This document shows positions 1 to 9,215 of a DNA stretch of 64,000 nucleotides, one piece after another. Each line of letters begins with the position of its first letter. Position 1 is the stretch's first letter. Both the position numbers and the translations under genes were made by a program. The notes below the pieces were generated by a model. That model was not told where the DNA came from, made no database searches, and worked only from the letters and a program-made list of their open reading frames with translations. The stretch lies in the NCBI RefSeq assembly GCF_000497575.1, contig NZ_APJI01000012.1, forward strand, positions 1-64,000, written 5' to 3'. This stretch comes from Afipia sp. OHSU_II-C1. GTDB taxonomy: Bacteria; Pseudomonadota; Alphaproteobacteria; Rhizobiales; Xanthobacteraceae.

Positions 1-645
1 GCATTGCAGGGACTGCTGTCGACCGCGCGAAAAGGCAGCAATGAACTGACTTACATCATGACCACGATCGGCGTCGCGATCGCGCTGCAAGGCCTCGCCC
101 ATCAGATATGGGGAACAGACTACAAGACGTATGCGCTGTATCCGCAAGGTGCGATCAAGGTGTTCGGTGCGAGTGTCAACTACGCAACGATCACCGTTCT
201 GGTCATGACCGCCCTTGTCTGCGTCGCGTTATGGGTCTTCCTGTTCCGCTCCATGATAGGGAAGGCCATGCGCGCATGCGCCAATGACAGCCGCGCGGCC
301 CGGACGGTCGGCATCCGTCCGCGGCGCATGGTGTTGATGGCCTATTTGGCAAGCGCCGCCATCGGCGGTCTCGCCGGAATGCTGATCACACCCTCGCAGA
401 TGATGTCTTACGACAACGGCGTCCTTCTCGCTATCAAGGGCTTTACGGCCGCAATTGTCGGCGGATTGGCCAATCCGTTCGGTGCCGTGATCGGCGGGCT
501 CGTCCTGGGTTTGCTGGAAGGGCTGGGCGTCGGCCTGATATCGTCGGACTTGCAGAATGCATACGCGTTCCTCACGCTTCTGGTGATCCTTCTCGTCCGG
601 CCGCAGGGCCTGTTCGGCCGCGCCGAGCCGGGATCGGCCCGATGA
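1..645 (+). CDS. livH: Liv-type ABC transporter permease (LivH family), 5' partial
   Basis: Inner-membrane permease subunit of a branched-chain amino acid family (HAAT/Liv) importer. The reading frame is open from the first base, so the N-terminus lies outside the window; the first possible start codon here (TTG at 4) is unlikely to be the real one. The visible 213 residues are strongly hydrophobic and carry the LivH-type motif AMRACANDSRAARTVGI, in the cytoplasmic loop that contacts the ATPase, followed by GFTAAIVGGLANPFGA. The stop overlaps the next gene by four bases (ATGA), as in a translationally coupled operon. The family assignment is firm; the substrate is not, because this family also carries aromatic acids, urea and amides. 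Confidence 0.9.
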   Translation, partial: ALQGLLSTARKGSNELTYIMTTIGVAIALQGLAHQIWGTDYKTYALYPQGAIKVFGASVNYATITVLVMTALVCVALWVFLFRSMIGKAMRACANDSRAARTVGIRPRRMVLMAYLASAAIGGLAGMLITPSQMMSYDNGVLLAIKGFTAAIVGGLANPFGAVIGGLVLGLLEGLGVGLISSDLQNAYAFLTLLVILLVRPQGLFGRAEPGSAR

Positions 646-2357
646 CTGAGCGATCCTTTATGCCAGCTACATGGATAAGGCAGGGGCCGATGCTGGGCAT
701 CCTTGCTTCATTCGCGATCATTCCGCTTGTTTCGCAGGATCCTTATGTCCTGGGCGTGTGGACGTTCCTGCTTCTCAACATCCTTGTGGTTGTGGGACTG
801 GACCTTCTGCTTGGATATGCCGGACAGCTTTCCCTCGGCCATGGCATTTTTGTCGCGATCGGAGCCTATGCGTCCGGCCTGCTCACGACCAAGGCTGGTT
901 TTTCCGGCTGGACGGCGATGCCCGTCGGTATGCTTGCCGCAGCTCTCTTGGCCGCGATCGTCGCGGTACCGACGCTTCGCCTGCGCGGTTATTATCTGGC
1001 GATGGCGACGCTGGGTTTCCCGGTGATGTTCGATGCGGCCATTCGCGTGACGTCGCAATGGAGCGGCGGTTCCTCAGGGATCATCTCGATTCCGCGGCTC
1101 AAGATGGGCGGTTACATCCTGCGCGATCCCTTGGTGTATTACTATCTCGTGCTTGGTGTTGTCGCCGTCGTACTTCTGGTTGTGTGGAATCTCGCCAATT
1201 CGCGTCTTGGCCTGAAGCTGCGTGCGATCCATGCCGATGAAACGGCGGCTTCCGCGCGCGGGATCAATGTCACCTCGCTCAAGGTCGTGGTATTCGTCGC
1301 GAGCGCGACTATAGCAGCGCTGAGTGGGAGCCTGTACGTTCACAACGTCCAGTTTGTTGCGCCCGATACGTTCGGTCTCAACTACTCCCTGACATTGGTC
1401 ATTATGCTGGTCGTGGGCGGAATGGGACGCATCTGGGGCGGCATCCTGGGTGTCGTTCTGTTGGGCTGGATGCCCGAGCTATTGCGTGAAGCCGCGACAT
1501 GGCAGCCAGTGATCTTTGGATCGATATTGGCTATCATCATGCTGTTCGCACCCAGCGGACTGGCCGGATTTGTGCGCAGACGCTCGTTCTTCTTGCCCGA
1601 GGAAGCGCCGGTCGGGCCGCCATCGATATCGAGCGACAAACCGGTTCTGGCGGTCAGGGATATCGGCAAGGCATTTGGCGGTGTGCAAGCGGTCAAGGGA
1701 TTGAGTTTTGACGTGCGCGCGGGTGAGATCAAATCGATTATCGGACCGAACGGGGCAGGGAAATCGACTGCGCTTGCGCTGATCTCGGGTGCAATCGCCG
1801 CGGACAGCGGCACGATCAAACTCGGCGGACAGCCTGTCGAGCAGACACCAGCCTATCACCGCGCGCGTCTCGGTCTTGGGCGCACGTTCCAGCATGCCCG
1901 ATTGATCCCGACGCTGACGGTCTACGAGAACATGGTGCTGGGGGCTTCGGTGCTCGGTGGCCGGTGTGAAGCTGAGGCAAGCAGGATCCTGCACCAGCTC
2001 GATCTGGTGCACGTCGCGCACGCGTTTCCTGGAGAAACAAACCAGTACGAACGCAAGCTGATCGAAATCGGCACGGCGCTGGCGGCAAGCCCGACTCTTC
2101 TGTTGCTGGATGAGCCTGGGGCGGGTCTGTCGTCTACGGAAATTGAACAACTCGCTTCCTTGCTGCGCGAGCAGAAGGAGAAAGGCTGCGCCGTCGTTCT
2201 GGTCGATCACATCATGAGCCTCGTCATTCCGCTTTCCGATAGCATTCTGGTGCTGAACAGCGGCAGTCCGATCATCGATGGAGCGCCGGCAAAGGTGATC
2301 GCTGATGCCGATGTCCGGCGCGCTTACCTCGGCGAGAGGAGCGACATTCATGCTTGA
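642..2357 (+). CDS. Liv-type ABC transporter permease/ATPase fusion (LivM-LivG)
   Basis: A 571-residue fusion of the second permease with one ATPase of the same importer. Residues 1 to about 320 are a LivM-type membrane domain with many hydrophobic helices and the GLDLLLGYAGQLSLGHG signature. Residues from about 335 are a LivG-type nucleotide-binding domain with Walker A GPNGAGKST, the LivG-like GRTFQHARLIPTLTVYENM region and Walker B LLLLDEPGAGLS. The usual LSGGQ signature is replaced by a stretch around ETNQYERKLIEIG, typical of the LivG branch, which is less canonical than LivF. The gene overlaps livH upstream and livF downstream. Fusions of LivM and LivG are known in Bradyrhizobium-like genomes. 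Confidence 0.92.
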   Translation: MTERSFMPATWIRQGPMLGILASFAIIPLVSQDPYVLGVWTFLLLNILVVVGLDLLLGYAGQLSLGHGIFVAIGAYASGLLTTKAGFSGWTAMPVGMLAAALLAAIVAVPTLRLRGYYLAMATLGFPVMFDAAIRVTSQWSGGSSGIISIPRLKMGGYILRDPLVYYYLVLGVVAVVLLVVWNLANSRLGLKLRAIHADETAASARGINVTSLKVVVFVASATIAALSGSLYVHNVQFVAPDTFGLNYSLTLVIMLVVGGMGRIWGGILGVVLLGWMPELLREAATWQPVIFGSILAIIMLFAPSGLAGFVRRRSFFLPEEAPVGPPSISSDKPVLAVRDIGKAFGGVQAVKGLSFDVRAGEIKSIIGPNGAGKSTALALISGAIAADSGTIKLGGQPVEQTPAYHRARLGLGRTFQHARLIPTLTVYENMVLGASVLGGRCEAEASRILHQLDLVHVAHAFPGETNQYERKLIEIGTALAASPTLLLLDEPGAGLSSTEIEQLASLLREQKEKGCAVVLVDHIMSLVIPLSDSILVLNSGSPIIDGAPAKVIADADVRRAYLGERSDIHA

Positions 2358-3063
2358 AGTGCGGGAGCTTCAGGTCCGCTACGGGACAATCCTCGCGGTG
2401 GAACATCTCGATCTTCACGTCAGTGCGGGCGAGATCGTCGTTCTGATCGGCGCGAACGGCGCGGGGAAATCCAGCGCGGTCAATGCGATCACCGGGCTTG
2501 TTCAGCAGGCAAAGGGCGACATCAGGTTTGCCGGGGAGGATGTTTGCCGATTGGATGCGGCGGAGCGAGTCCGGCGCGGCCTTGCGCTCGTGATCGAAGG
2601 GCGTGGCATTTTCTCCGAAATGACCGTTCGCGAGAACATCGAGCTTGGTGCCTTTTCCAAGCCTGAGCTGCGCGGGTCATCGTTACAGTCAGCGATCGAC
2701 CGCGTTGTCGCGATGTTCCCGCGGCTCGGTGATCGGTTTGGTCAGATCGCCGGAACCTTAAGCGGCGGCGAACAGCAGATGCTGGCGATCGGGCGGGCAT
2801 TGATGAGTTCACCCCGTCTGCTCGTTTTGGACGAGCCATCCCTCGGACTGGCGCCGCGCATTGTCGATGAGATCGCGGAGCGTTTGGTTCAGTTGGCGCA
2901 GAAATCCGGTGTTACGGTATTGATCGCCGAACAGAACGCGGCGCTCGGGCTTAATATCTCTGACCGGGCTTACGTGCTCCAGCGCGGGCGGGTGGTACTT
3001 GAAGGATCGGCATCCGAACTGCGAGCTAATACTGATCTGATGCGGGTATATCTTGAGGGCTAA
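2350..3063 (+). CDS. livF: Liv-type ABC transporter ATPase LivF
   Basis: Second ATPase of the importer, 237 residues. The start is placed at ATG 2350 (MLEVRELQVRYG), which fits the family N-terminus and overlaps the fusion gene by eight bases; an upstream ATG at 2305 would add 15 residues with no family match. Visible motifs are Walker A GANGAGKSS, signature LSGGEQQML, Walker B LLVLDEPSLGL and the LivF-typical IAEQNAALGL H-loop region. It is the last gene of the transporter operon; 120 bases later the sequence becomes accessory in character. Confidence 0.93.
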   Translation: MLEVRELQVRYGTILAVEHLDLHVSAGEIVVLIGANGAGKSSAVNAITGLVQQAKGDIRFAGEDVCRLDAAERVRRGLALVIEGRGIFSEMTVRENIELGAFSKPELRGSSLQSAIDRVVAMFPRLGDRFGQIAGTLSGGEQQMLAIGRALMSSPRLLVLDEPSLGLAPRIVDEIAERLVQLAQKSGVTVLIAEQNAALGLNISDRAYVLQRGRVVLEGSASELRANTDLMRVYLEG

Positions 3064-3148
3064 CTAAGCACCGGTCGCAAGGCCTGGTATGGAGCAAAAA
3101 TTCCCAAATATGACAGCATCTTAGCGGAGACTGGTTAGATCGGGAATG

Positions 3149-3177
3149 CGTGAGTTCGATTCCTCTCGCTCCAGCCA
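3149..3177 (+). other. tRNA-like 3' end remnant (possible att scar)
   Basis: A T-arm-like stretch, GAGTTCGATTCCTC, is followed by CTCCAGCCA, resembling a tRNA 3' end. Read on the other strand it gives a GIE-type peptide, a usual by-product of antisense tRNA reading. The stem pairing is imperfect and no anticodon arm can be built upstream, so it is not an intact tRNA. It lies exactly between the transporter operon and the accessory island, so an integration scar is possible. A second weaker T-arm-like motif sits on the minus strand near 3273-3295. Confidence 0.3.
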
Positions 3178-3221
3178 TCCAGTCAGGATTTCGGAGAATT
3201 TCCTTCTTTAGTAAGAGAAAG

Positions 3222-3244
3222 GCCCGCCAACAGCGGGCTTTTTT
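3222..3244 (+). terminator. Rho-independent terminator
   Basis: A perfect six-base-pair GC stem (GCCCGC and GCGGGC) with a five-base loop CAACA is followed by six T. It would stop plus-strand transcription leaving the livF side before the accessory island. Confidence 0.8.
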
Positions 3245-3436
3245 AGCGCGTAGAGTCTCTGTAGAGACCGGAATCGAACCATCACCTTCCGAAATTGGCC
3301 ACCATTCTCCAGCCAACCATTGAAGAATTCCCATTTTCGGGAGACTCGCGTCAGAGACCGGAGAACAAAACCACTGCGTGGGAGGCAGGCAGTCTGCCTT
3401 AGCCGCCTTTGGCGGAAAACTCGCCCGTTTAGTCAA

Positions 3437-3829
3437 TCAGCCGACGGATCGGTTCGAGCGACTGTGCTTCTCATGTTTCAAAAATCTTTTCATCAATCCG
3501 ATTGCGATGGTCATTTCGTCGCAAATCTTTTGAACGTTGCTGTCTGCAACGACGTGATCTTTATCAGCTAATGCTAACATCGTTTCAAAGACACATTCAG
3601 AGTGACAGGCCAACAATAGCAAGTGCTCGCCTCGAGGGCCGCATTGCCCGTTTAGCCAATTTTTGACAGTGCGCTCACCAGCGCCCGTCCAACGCTGAAT
3701 AATTTTATTAGCACTTGGATTTTGACCCAACTCGCTTCTCAGAGCGTCACGAATTGCTTTCGCATAGACGACCTTCGGAGTGTTGTCGCCACTACCGTTG
3801 CGAAAGATTCTGCCTCTCTTCGGCAACAT
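3437..3829 (-). CDS. Small helix-turn-helix-like protein
   Basis: A 130-residue protein with a central segment KIIQRWTGAGERTVKNWLNG that looks like a DNA-binding helix-turn-helix, resembling small regulators carried by rhizobial mobile elements. It is transcribed divergently from the serine recombinase at 3970, with 140 bases between them, so a role in controlling the recombinase operon is plausible but inferred. The coding is more A/T-rich than the transporter genes to the left, in keeping with transferred DNA. No precise family name can be given from sequence alone. Confidence 0.65.
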   Translation of the reverse strand: MLPKRGRIFRNGSGDNTPKVVYAKAIRDALRSELGQNPSANKIIQRWTGAGERTVKNWLNGQCGPRGEHLLLLACHSECVFETMLALADKDHVVADSNVQKICDEMTIAIGLMKRFLKHEKHSRSNRSVG

Positions 3830-3969
3830 TTTTCCGTCCTTTCCGAGCTAGGCTTAGACAGGCGTGCAGAATGGACCTTCGAACAGACTTCTTTCCACGC
3901 TCAGAACAGAGGCCTGACAATTATCGATAAGTTCGGTGGTTCAGGAATTGCACTGTAGAGGAAACGAAG

Positions 3970-5526
3970 TTGAGTTCGTCACCAGAGGAAAAATTATCAG
4001 AAGGTCTAGTGCGTGCGGCTGAGTATGTTCGCATGTCCACGGAGCATCAAAAATACTCAACTGAAAACCAATCAGACGCAATTCGACAGTATGCGCTGCA
4101 ACGAGGACTTGAAATTGTTCGCACGTATGCCGATGCAGGGCGGAGCGGTCTAAATATTGACGGTCGTTCGGGGCTGCAGCGTCTTCTTTCAGATATTGAA
4201 AATGGCGCTGCCGATTTTGCGGTCGTCGTCGTTTACGACATTAGCCGATGGGGACGATTTCAAGATTCAGATGAGGCTGCATCATACGAATACCGCTGCC
4301 GCGCACAGGGAGTACGTGTTGCTTATTGCGCGGAGCAATTTGAGAATGACGGCAGCATTGGTTCCGACGTTCAAAAGGTAGTCAAGCGTCGCATGGCCGC
4401 TGAGTATAGCCGTGAACTCTCAGTCAAGGTCTTCGCTGGGCAGAGGCGGCTTATTCAGCTGGGATTCCGGCAAGGCGGTCCGCCTGGCTTTGGTCTGAGG
4501 CGCCACTTAGTTGACGAAAACGGTGGATCAAAGGGCGAGCTTCTAACTAAGCAGCATAAGAGCATACAGACAGATCGCGTCGTCCTTGTCCCCGGTCCCT
4601 CTAATGAAACCGAATTAGTTCGCGAAATCTATCGGCGGTTCGTGCACGATCAGCTATCTGAATCAGTGATAGCAGGGGACTTTAACCGGCGAGGGATCTC
4701 CACTGATGCCAACCGTCCGTGGACCCGGGGAACCATTCACCAGATTCTCATCAATGAGAAATACATCGGCAACAATGTTTGGAATCGCGGCTCGTTTAAG
4801 CTCAAGCAACGGCGTGTGAGAAATAGTCCCGATCTATGGATCCGGGCGGATTCCGTATTCGAGCCGATTGTTGAACGATCTCTGTTTGATGCTGCACAGC
4901 AGATTATACAAGCCAGATCGCGGCGAATGACCGATGATGAAATGTTAAGATCATTAAGTGATCTGTTGGTCCGTCGGGGCGATCTTTCCGGTCTCATTAT
5001 CGACGAGGCCGAAGGCTGTCCGTCTAGCAGCGCTTATCAAAGTAGATTCGGAAATCTTCTCCGAGCGTATCAGCTCGTTGGGTACACCCCTAATAGGGAC
5101 TATCGATATATCGAAGTTAATCGAGCGCTGCGACGATTGTTTCCCAATGTTGTCTCGGATGTAATTCGGGGAATTGAGAATGCTGGTGGTTATGTAATTC
5201 GCGATGCCGCGACCGAGCTGCTGCAGATAAACAACGAATTTTCTGTCTCCATTGTCATAGCGCGTTGTCGTGAAACTGCTGCGGGTGCGATGCGTTGGCG
5301 AATCCGGCTCGATCGGGGCTTGTTACCAGATGTTACCATTGCGGTTCGAATGGATCGAGCAAATATCGCTGCGTTCGACTATTTGATCCTGCCGACTCTG
5401 GATATGAGCGAGCGAGTCCTGCGTGTGCAGGAATACAACGGCATATCGCTCGATGCCTATCTCTTCGATTCATTAGATCGCTTGTTTGAGATGGCCGAGC
5501 GGATTTCGGTGAAGGAGGCTGCGTAA
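3970..5526 (+). CDS. Large serine recombinase
   Basis: Site-specific recombinase of 518 residues. The N-terminal resolvase domain contains AAEYVRMSTEHQ with the likely nucleophile Ser23, and VVVVYDISRWGRFQD with the conserved Asp/Arg strand; the middle recombinase domain includes RGISTDANRPWTRGTIHQILINEKYIGN by residues 240-270. The start is a TTG at 3970 preceded by GAGGAAAC, a good ribosome binding site. It overlaps the following ParB-like gene by one base (TAATG), so the three genes to 7312 form one operon. The coding is A/T-rich compared with the core. Likely acts as integrase or excisionase of the element at the left edge of the island. Confidence 0.93.
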   Translation: MSSSPEEKLSEGLVRAAEYVRMSTEHQKYSTENQSDAIRQYALQRGLEIVRTYADAGRSGLNIDGRSGLQRLLSDIENGAADFAVVVVYDISRWGRFQDSDEAASYEYRCRAQGVRVAYCAEQFENDGSIGSDVQKVVKRRMAAEYSRELSVKVFAGQRRLIQLGFRQGGPPGFGLRRHLVDENGGSKGELLTKQHKSIQTDRVVLVPGPSNETELVREIYRRFVHDQLSESVIAGDFNRRGISTDANRPWTRGTIHQILINEKYIGNNVWNRGSFKLKQRRVRNSPDLWIRADSVFEPIVERSLFDAAQQIIQARSRRMTDDEMLRSLSDLLVRRGDLSGLIIDEAEGCPSSSAYQSRFGNLLRAYQLVGYTPNRDYRYIEVNRALRRLFPNVVSDVIRGIENAGGYVIRDAATELLQINNEFSVSIVIARCRETAAGAMRWRIRLDRGLLPDVTIAVRMDRANIAAFDYLILPTLDMSERVLRVQEYNGISLDAYLFDSLDRLFEMAERISVKEAA

Positions 5527-6413
5527 TGGTTGAAAGTATCCCAGCAAAAATTCAACTAATAGCGATCTCTAAAATATCGGTAATCAATCCACGAATTCGC
5601 AACAAGAAGAGCTTTCGCGAATTAGTTGAGAACATCGCGGCACTAGGTTTGAAAAAACCAATCACAGTTACCCGTCGTGAGGAACGCGAAGGAAAGATTT
5701 ACGACCTTGTCTGTGGTCAAGGCCGGCTAGAGGCATTTATTGAATTGGGAGAAGCGGAAATTCCTGCGCTCCTCACTGAGGCAAGCGTAGAAGACTGCAT
5801 GATCAAAAGTCTGGTTGAGAACTGCGCACGCCGCCATCACCAAGCGATTGACCTTCTTCATGATATCGGAGGTATGCGTACCAGGGGTTATAGTGATTCC
5901 GAGATTGCCAAGAAAACCGGCCTGTCATTCGAATACGTTCGCGGTGTTGGTCGACTTCTTGCTCAAGGGGAGCAACGTCTTTTGCGCGCCGTGGAATCTG
6001 GACATATTCCTGTAAGCGTTGCTGTCGAGATAGCTGAAGCAGATGACGTCGGCGTGCAAGAAGCTCTTCAGCAGGCTTATGAAAAGAATCTTCTTCGCGG
6101 TCGAAAGCTCATGATTGTCAAACGGCTTGTTGAAAACAGGCGTCGCCGGGGTCGCAGATTTGACGCCGAGCCCAAAAAGGGCGGGCAAAAGCTTTCAACC
6201 CGCTCGCTCGTCAGGGTCTATCGCGAAGATACTGATCGAAAACGGCTTCTTATCCGTAAGGCGGACGCTACGCGCAATCGTCTGATTTTCATTGCACATG
6301 CAATGCGCGAGTTATTTGGCGACGAGAAATTCATATCGCTTCTAAAGGCCGAAAAGCTAGATTCGATGCCAAAGAAACTCTTGAGTCGCATGGAACGAGG
6401 AGATGTGGCTTGA
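5526..6413 (+). CDS. ParB/RepB-like partition-type protein, first of pair
   Basis: A 295-residue ParB-superfamily protein. Residues 10-100 match the ParB N-terminal (ParB/Srx-like) domain, with NPRIRNKKSFRELVENIAALGLKKPI and a GQGRLEAF box corresponding to the CTP/nuclease motif. A helix-turn-helix region follows near YSDSEIAKKTGLSFEYVRG, then a basic C-terminal part. No ParA/RepA ATPase gene lies nearby, so ordinary plasmid partition is unlikely; the gene is coupled to the serine recombinase in front (one-base overlap) and to a second ParB-like gene behind. A role in recombination control or DNA-site recognition is inferred only. Confidence 0.8.
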   Translation: MVESIPAKIQLIAISKISVINPRIRNKKSFRELVENIAALGLKKPITVTRREEREGKIYDLVCGQGRLEAFIELGEAEIPALLTEASVEDCMIKSLVENCARRHHQAIDLLHDIGGMRTRGYSDSEIAKKTGLSFEYVRGVGRLLAQGEQRLLRAVESGHIPVSVAVEIAEADDVGVQEALQQAYEKNLLRGRKLMIVKRLVENRRRRGRRFDAEPKKGGQKLSTRSLVRVYREDTDRKRLLIRKADATRNRLIFIAHAMRELFGDEKFISLLKAEKLDSMPKKLLSRMERGDVA

Positions 6414-7312
6414 TGTCCAGAAAGCTTGAAAAACGACCGGTGGCGGTGGCGTTCGAGCGAGAGAGCGTTGTTATTGAGATTAGCGCGATTCAACCACTCC
6501 GTCTGGTTAGTGAGGCTGTCAAGAAAACTCCAAAGTATTCGCAGATTCAGTCATCCATCCGCGAGATCGGAATCGTTGAGCCTGCTGTTGTAGCGCGCGA
6601 CAGGAGTGAGAAAGGCAAGTATCTGCTGCTTGATGGACACCTAAGACTATCGGTTCTTCAGGAACAGGGATGGACAGAAGTTACGTGCATCATTGCGACA
6701 GATGATGAGGCTTTTACCTACAATAAAAGGGTCAGCCGAATTGCGATCATTCAAGAACGCAACATGATACTCGCAGCGATCAAGCGCGGAGTGCCGGAAG
6801 AGCGGATTGCTAAAGTTCTGAACGTGAATGTTGCTCATGTCCGTCTAAAGAAGCGTCTCCTGGAAGGAATATGTGCCGAGACGGTGGAGATGCTCAAAGA
6901 CAAACATGTCCCTATCTCGACATTTGCAGAACTCAAAAAGATGCTTCCGATGCGCCAAATCGAAGCGGCGCAGTTGATGGTGGCAATGAACAAGTATTCG
7001 ATCACATATGCAAAATCGTTGGTAGGAGCCACGCCGCAGGCTTTGCTGGTTGATGCAGCTAAGCCCAAACACATCGAAGGATTAACTGAAGATCAGGTGG
7101 CACTGATGGAGCAGGAATCCGCAAATCTTGACCGGGAATTTCGGCTCGTGGAGCAGTCATACGGAACTGACCATCTCGATTTGGTGGTAGCAACTGGCTA
7201 TTTGAATAGATTAATCGAAAACGCCCGTGTGGTGCGATACCTCGCCCAGAGCTTTCCGGAACTGCTCGCAGAGTTTCAGAAAATCTCCGATTCCAATCGG
7301 TCTGCGGCTTAA
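6413..7312 (+). CDS. ParB/RepB-like partition-type protein, second of pair
   Basis: A 299-residue protein with a ParB-like N-terminus (YSQIQSSIREIGIVEPAVVA, then LLDGHLRLSVLQEQG as the GxxR-type box) and a C-terminal portion resembling the RepB C-terminal domain. ATG 6413 is preferred: it overlaps the previous stop by one base and follows GAGGAG at about 6397-6402; a TTG one codon earlier is possible. It ends the recombinase-ParB-ParB operon. Tandem, divergent ParB-like proteins without ParA suggest a dedicated accessory function of this integrative element rather than plasmid segregation. Confidence 0.8.
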   Translation: MSRKLEKRPVAVAFERESVVIEISAIQPLRLVSEAVKKTPKYSQIQSSIREIGIVEPAVVARDRSEKGKYLLLDGHLRLSVLQEQGWTEVTCIIATDDEAFTYNKRVSRIAIIQERNMILAAIKRGVPEERIAKVLNVNVAHVRLKKRLLEGICAETVEMLKDKHVPISTFAELKKMLPMRQIEAAQLMVAMNKYSITYAKSLVGATPQALLVDAAKPKHIEGLTEDQVALMEQESANLDREFRLVEQSYGTDHLDLVVATGYLNRLIENARVVRYLAQSFPELLAEFQKISDSNRSAA

Positions 7313-7475
7313 GTAGCTCACCGTGTTGCGAAGCGATATTGTTTTCGCAGAACAGGCGACGAGTTGCAGGGGTAAATTGCTTAGGCGCTCGCTGTAGGGT
7401 CTCCACCTCAGCGCAATTTGATCACTGCCGAATATTTCGATGGCAGAATTTCTCGACTGATATGGTCCGCAAGGA

Positions 7476-9215
7476 TCAATCCTCGAGCTGTTTTTCGAAC
7501 TTGGCCAAGAGCGACGTAGCCAGCCCCGATCCCTCCAGATGCAGCCCAATCTCGTCGAGGGGATTATCGGGTGAACCCGATTGAGAGCCCCAATTCATCG
7601 TACTCACCACGGCATGATCGTTGCCCCACAAGAGGAATTTCGCGTGAACTTGCGGATCCTCCACGGCAATCAGATCAACGACCCCATTTAGTCGGTCGCG
7701 ATGGGCCTTGACGTGCCGCCGCTTAATGGGTCCCGACGAACGCGAATAATAAACACGGACGTCGCCGAGGCGGCGGCCCGCGATTTCGGCCGGGTTGAAC
7801 AGCCCGGGCACCATGGTGGCTCCCACCCTATTGCTGCAGCAGACGAACCGTTCATCGGCCTCGTGCGCGACCCGCCGGAGCAATCGCTCATGGTCGTCGG
7901 CTTGAAGGATCGTCATCCGTACCGGGATACTCTGGCCGGTCTCGGTCTTGAGTGACAAGGAGCTTCGGGTGCGCCTCAAGTCCGACGCCATGAACTGAAG
8001 CGTTTCAACCGAACGACTGGCGCTGGAAAGAGGCGAGATAATCGAACGCAGAAGGTCCAAGCCGGCCGCAGCCGCGTGATTTTCGGTGAGCTCGGCAGAC
8101 AGCTCAACGGCTGAAAAAGGGGACGACAGCCAGTTGGAGGAGCCGAGCACGACCACAGCACCTCCTCGGCCATCATCTGCGGCAAGACACTTCACATGAC
8201 TTCGAACCGAGTCGCGCTGCGCAAGCACGAGGCCACGCGCGCGCCGTACCGAGGAGAGCCGGACATTCAGCTCCTGCATCGCAATGGCATTTCTTCTCTC
8301 GGTGTCCAGCGCCGTGCCATAGAACAGATGGCAGCGCACGCCACGCAGGCATGCCCGTTCGAGCGCCGCGCGGACACGTTCGTGGCGATCCGTGTATTTG
8401 CCGTCGTGCGGCGTGATAAAGGTCGACAGGACAAAGACATCTTCTTCGGCCTGATCGACGATGTGTTCGAAGCGTTCCAGGTGTTGGTCGCCGCCAACAA
8501 TCAATTGGTCGTCCGACATCATGGTATCGATGGTCGGTGACCGGCTTTGCCGAGGGTCGCTGGCCTCGGGAAGAATGCCGGTCTTGATCGTTGCCTGAAG
8601 GGCTCCGATCAGGTCCTGACTGGCTCCCTCGGGGAGCAAACCGTTCTTGACGTCGTTGAGATCGATGGCAAGGTATTTTCTTTCGAGGACCGAATTGATC
8701 GTCTGCACACCGCGCAGCCATTCGCCGGGGCGCAGCATGCCGGCCACGAACTGGGTGACCCGCGCGGCCATTGTGTCATCGGTCTCATCAGGTCCCGGTG
8801 GGAAGTTGACCTTGTGATCTGTGTGGACAAATCGATTGAGTGGGGCGGTTTCGACGTCGCGGTTGCGAAAGACGGAATGTCCGACTTTCTCCAGCACGAG
8901 ACTGATGTGAATCTCGCGATCTTCGGTTCGCTCTGGCAAAGCGCCTCCGAGCCGGATGAAGTCGCGACCGACACTGCTTGTTGCCAGCTGGGGAACGGGT
9001 GACAGGCGAAGCTCGACCAGGCCAAATTGCATCAACCGCGCGATGGTCGAGCCAGCGACTTGGACAGGAATTCTGAGCGATTTGGCAACACCCTCAATCG
9101 TATCCGGCGCGCGATCGAGCGCCAGCAAGATCATTTCCTCGATCGGGCTCCATCCCCAGGTGCGCTGCACGATGGCGCGCGCACGATAGTGCCAGGCCGG
9201 AAGGTAGATTTTCAC
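7476..9215 (-). CDS. mkoB: Mokosh-like MkoB, phospholipase-D-type nuclease
   Basis: A 579-residue protein of the phospholipase D superfamily. Residues 25-70 look like a winged helix (EEMILLALDRAPDTIEGVAKSL). Two HxK motifs are visible, SHVKCLAADD with His340 and Lys342, and VHAKFLLW with His524 and Lys526, each followed by the strand-turn GSSNW or STMNW where the family has G-S/T-x-N. Both catalytic halves are therefore present. It starts four bases inside the end of the upstream helicase gene (ATGA overlap), so the two are one operon. A helicase/kinase-like protein followed by a PLD nuclease is the arrangement described for Mokosh type I anti-phage systems; the function is assigned from that pairing. 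Confidence 0.8.
   Translation of the reverse strand: MKIYLPAWHYRARAIVQRTWGWSPIEEMILLALDRAPDTIEGVAKSLRIPVQVAGSTIARLMQFGLVELRLSPVPQLATSSVGRDFIRLGGALPERTEDREIHISLVLEKVGHSVFRNRDVETAPLNRFVHTDHKVNFPPGPDETDDTMAARVTQFVAGMLRPGEWLRGVQTINSVLERKYLAIDLNDVKNGLLPEGASQDLIGALQATIKTGILPEASDPRQSRSPTIDTMMSDDQLIVGGDQHLERFEHIVDQAEEDVFVLSTFITPHDGKYTDRHERVRAALERACLRGVRCHLFYGTALDTERRNAIAMQELNVRLSSVRRARGLVLAQRDSVRSHVKCLAADDGRGGAVVVLGSSNWLSSPFSAVELSAELTENHAAAAGLDLLRSIISPLSSASRSVETLQFMASDLRRTRSSLSLKTETGQSIPVRMTILQADDHERLLRRVAHEADERFVCCSNRVGATMVPGLFNPAEIAGRRLGDVRVYYSRSSGPIKRRHVKAHRDRLNGVVDLIAVEDPQVHAKFLLWGNDHAVVSTMNWGSQSGSPDNPLDEIGLHLEGSGLATSLLAKFEKQLED

Noticed and set aside
3026-3436. 136-codon minus-strand frame over the tRNA-like scar
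   Set aside because: Its sequence includes the GIE-type peptide that arises from antisense reading of tRNA-like DNA, and it crosses the terminator.
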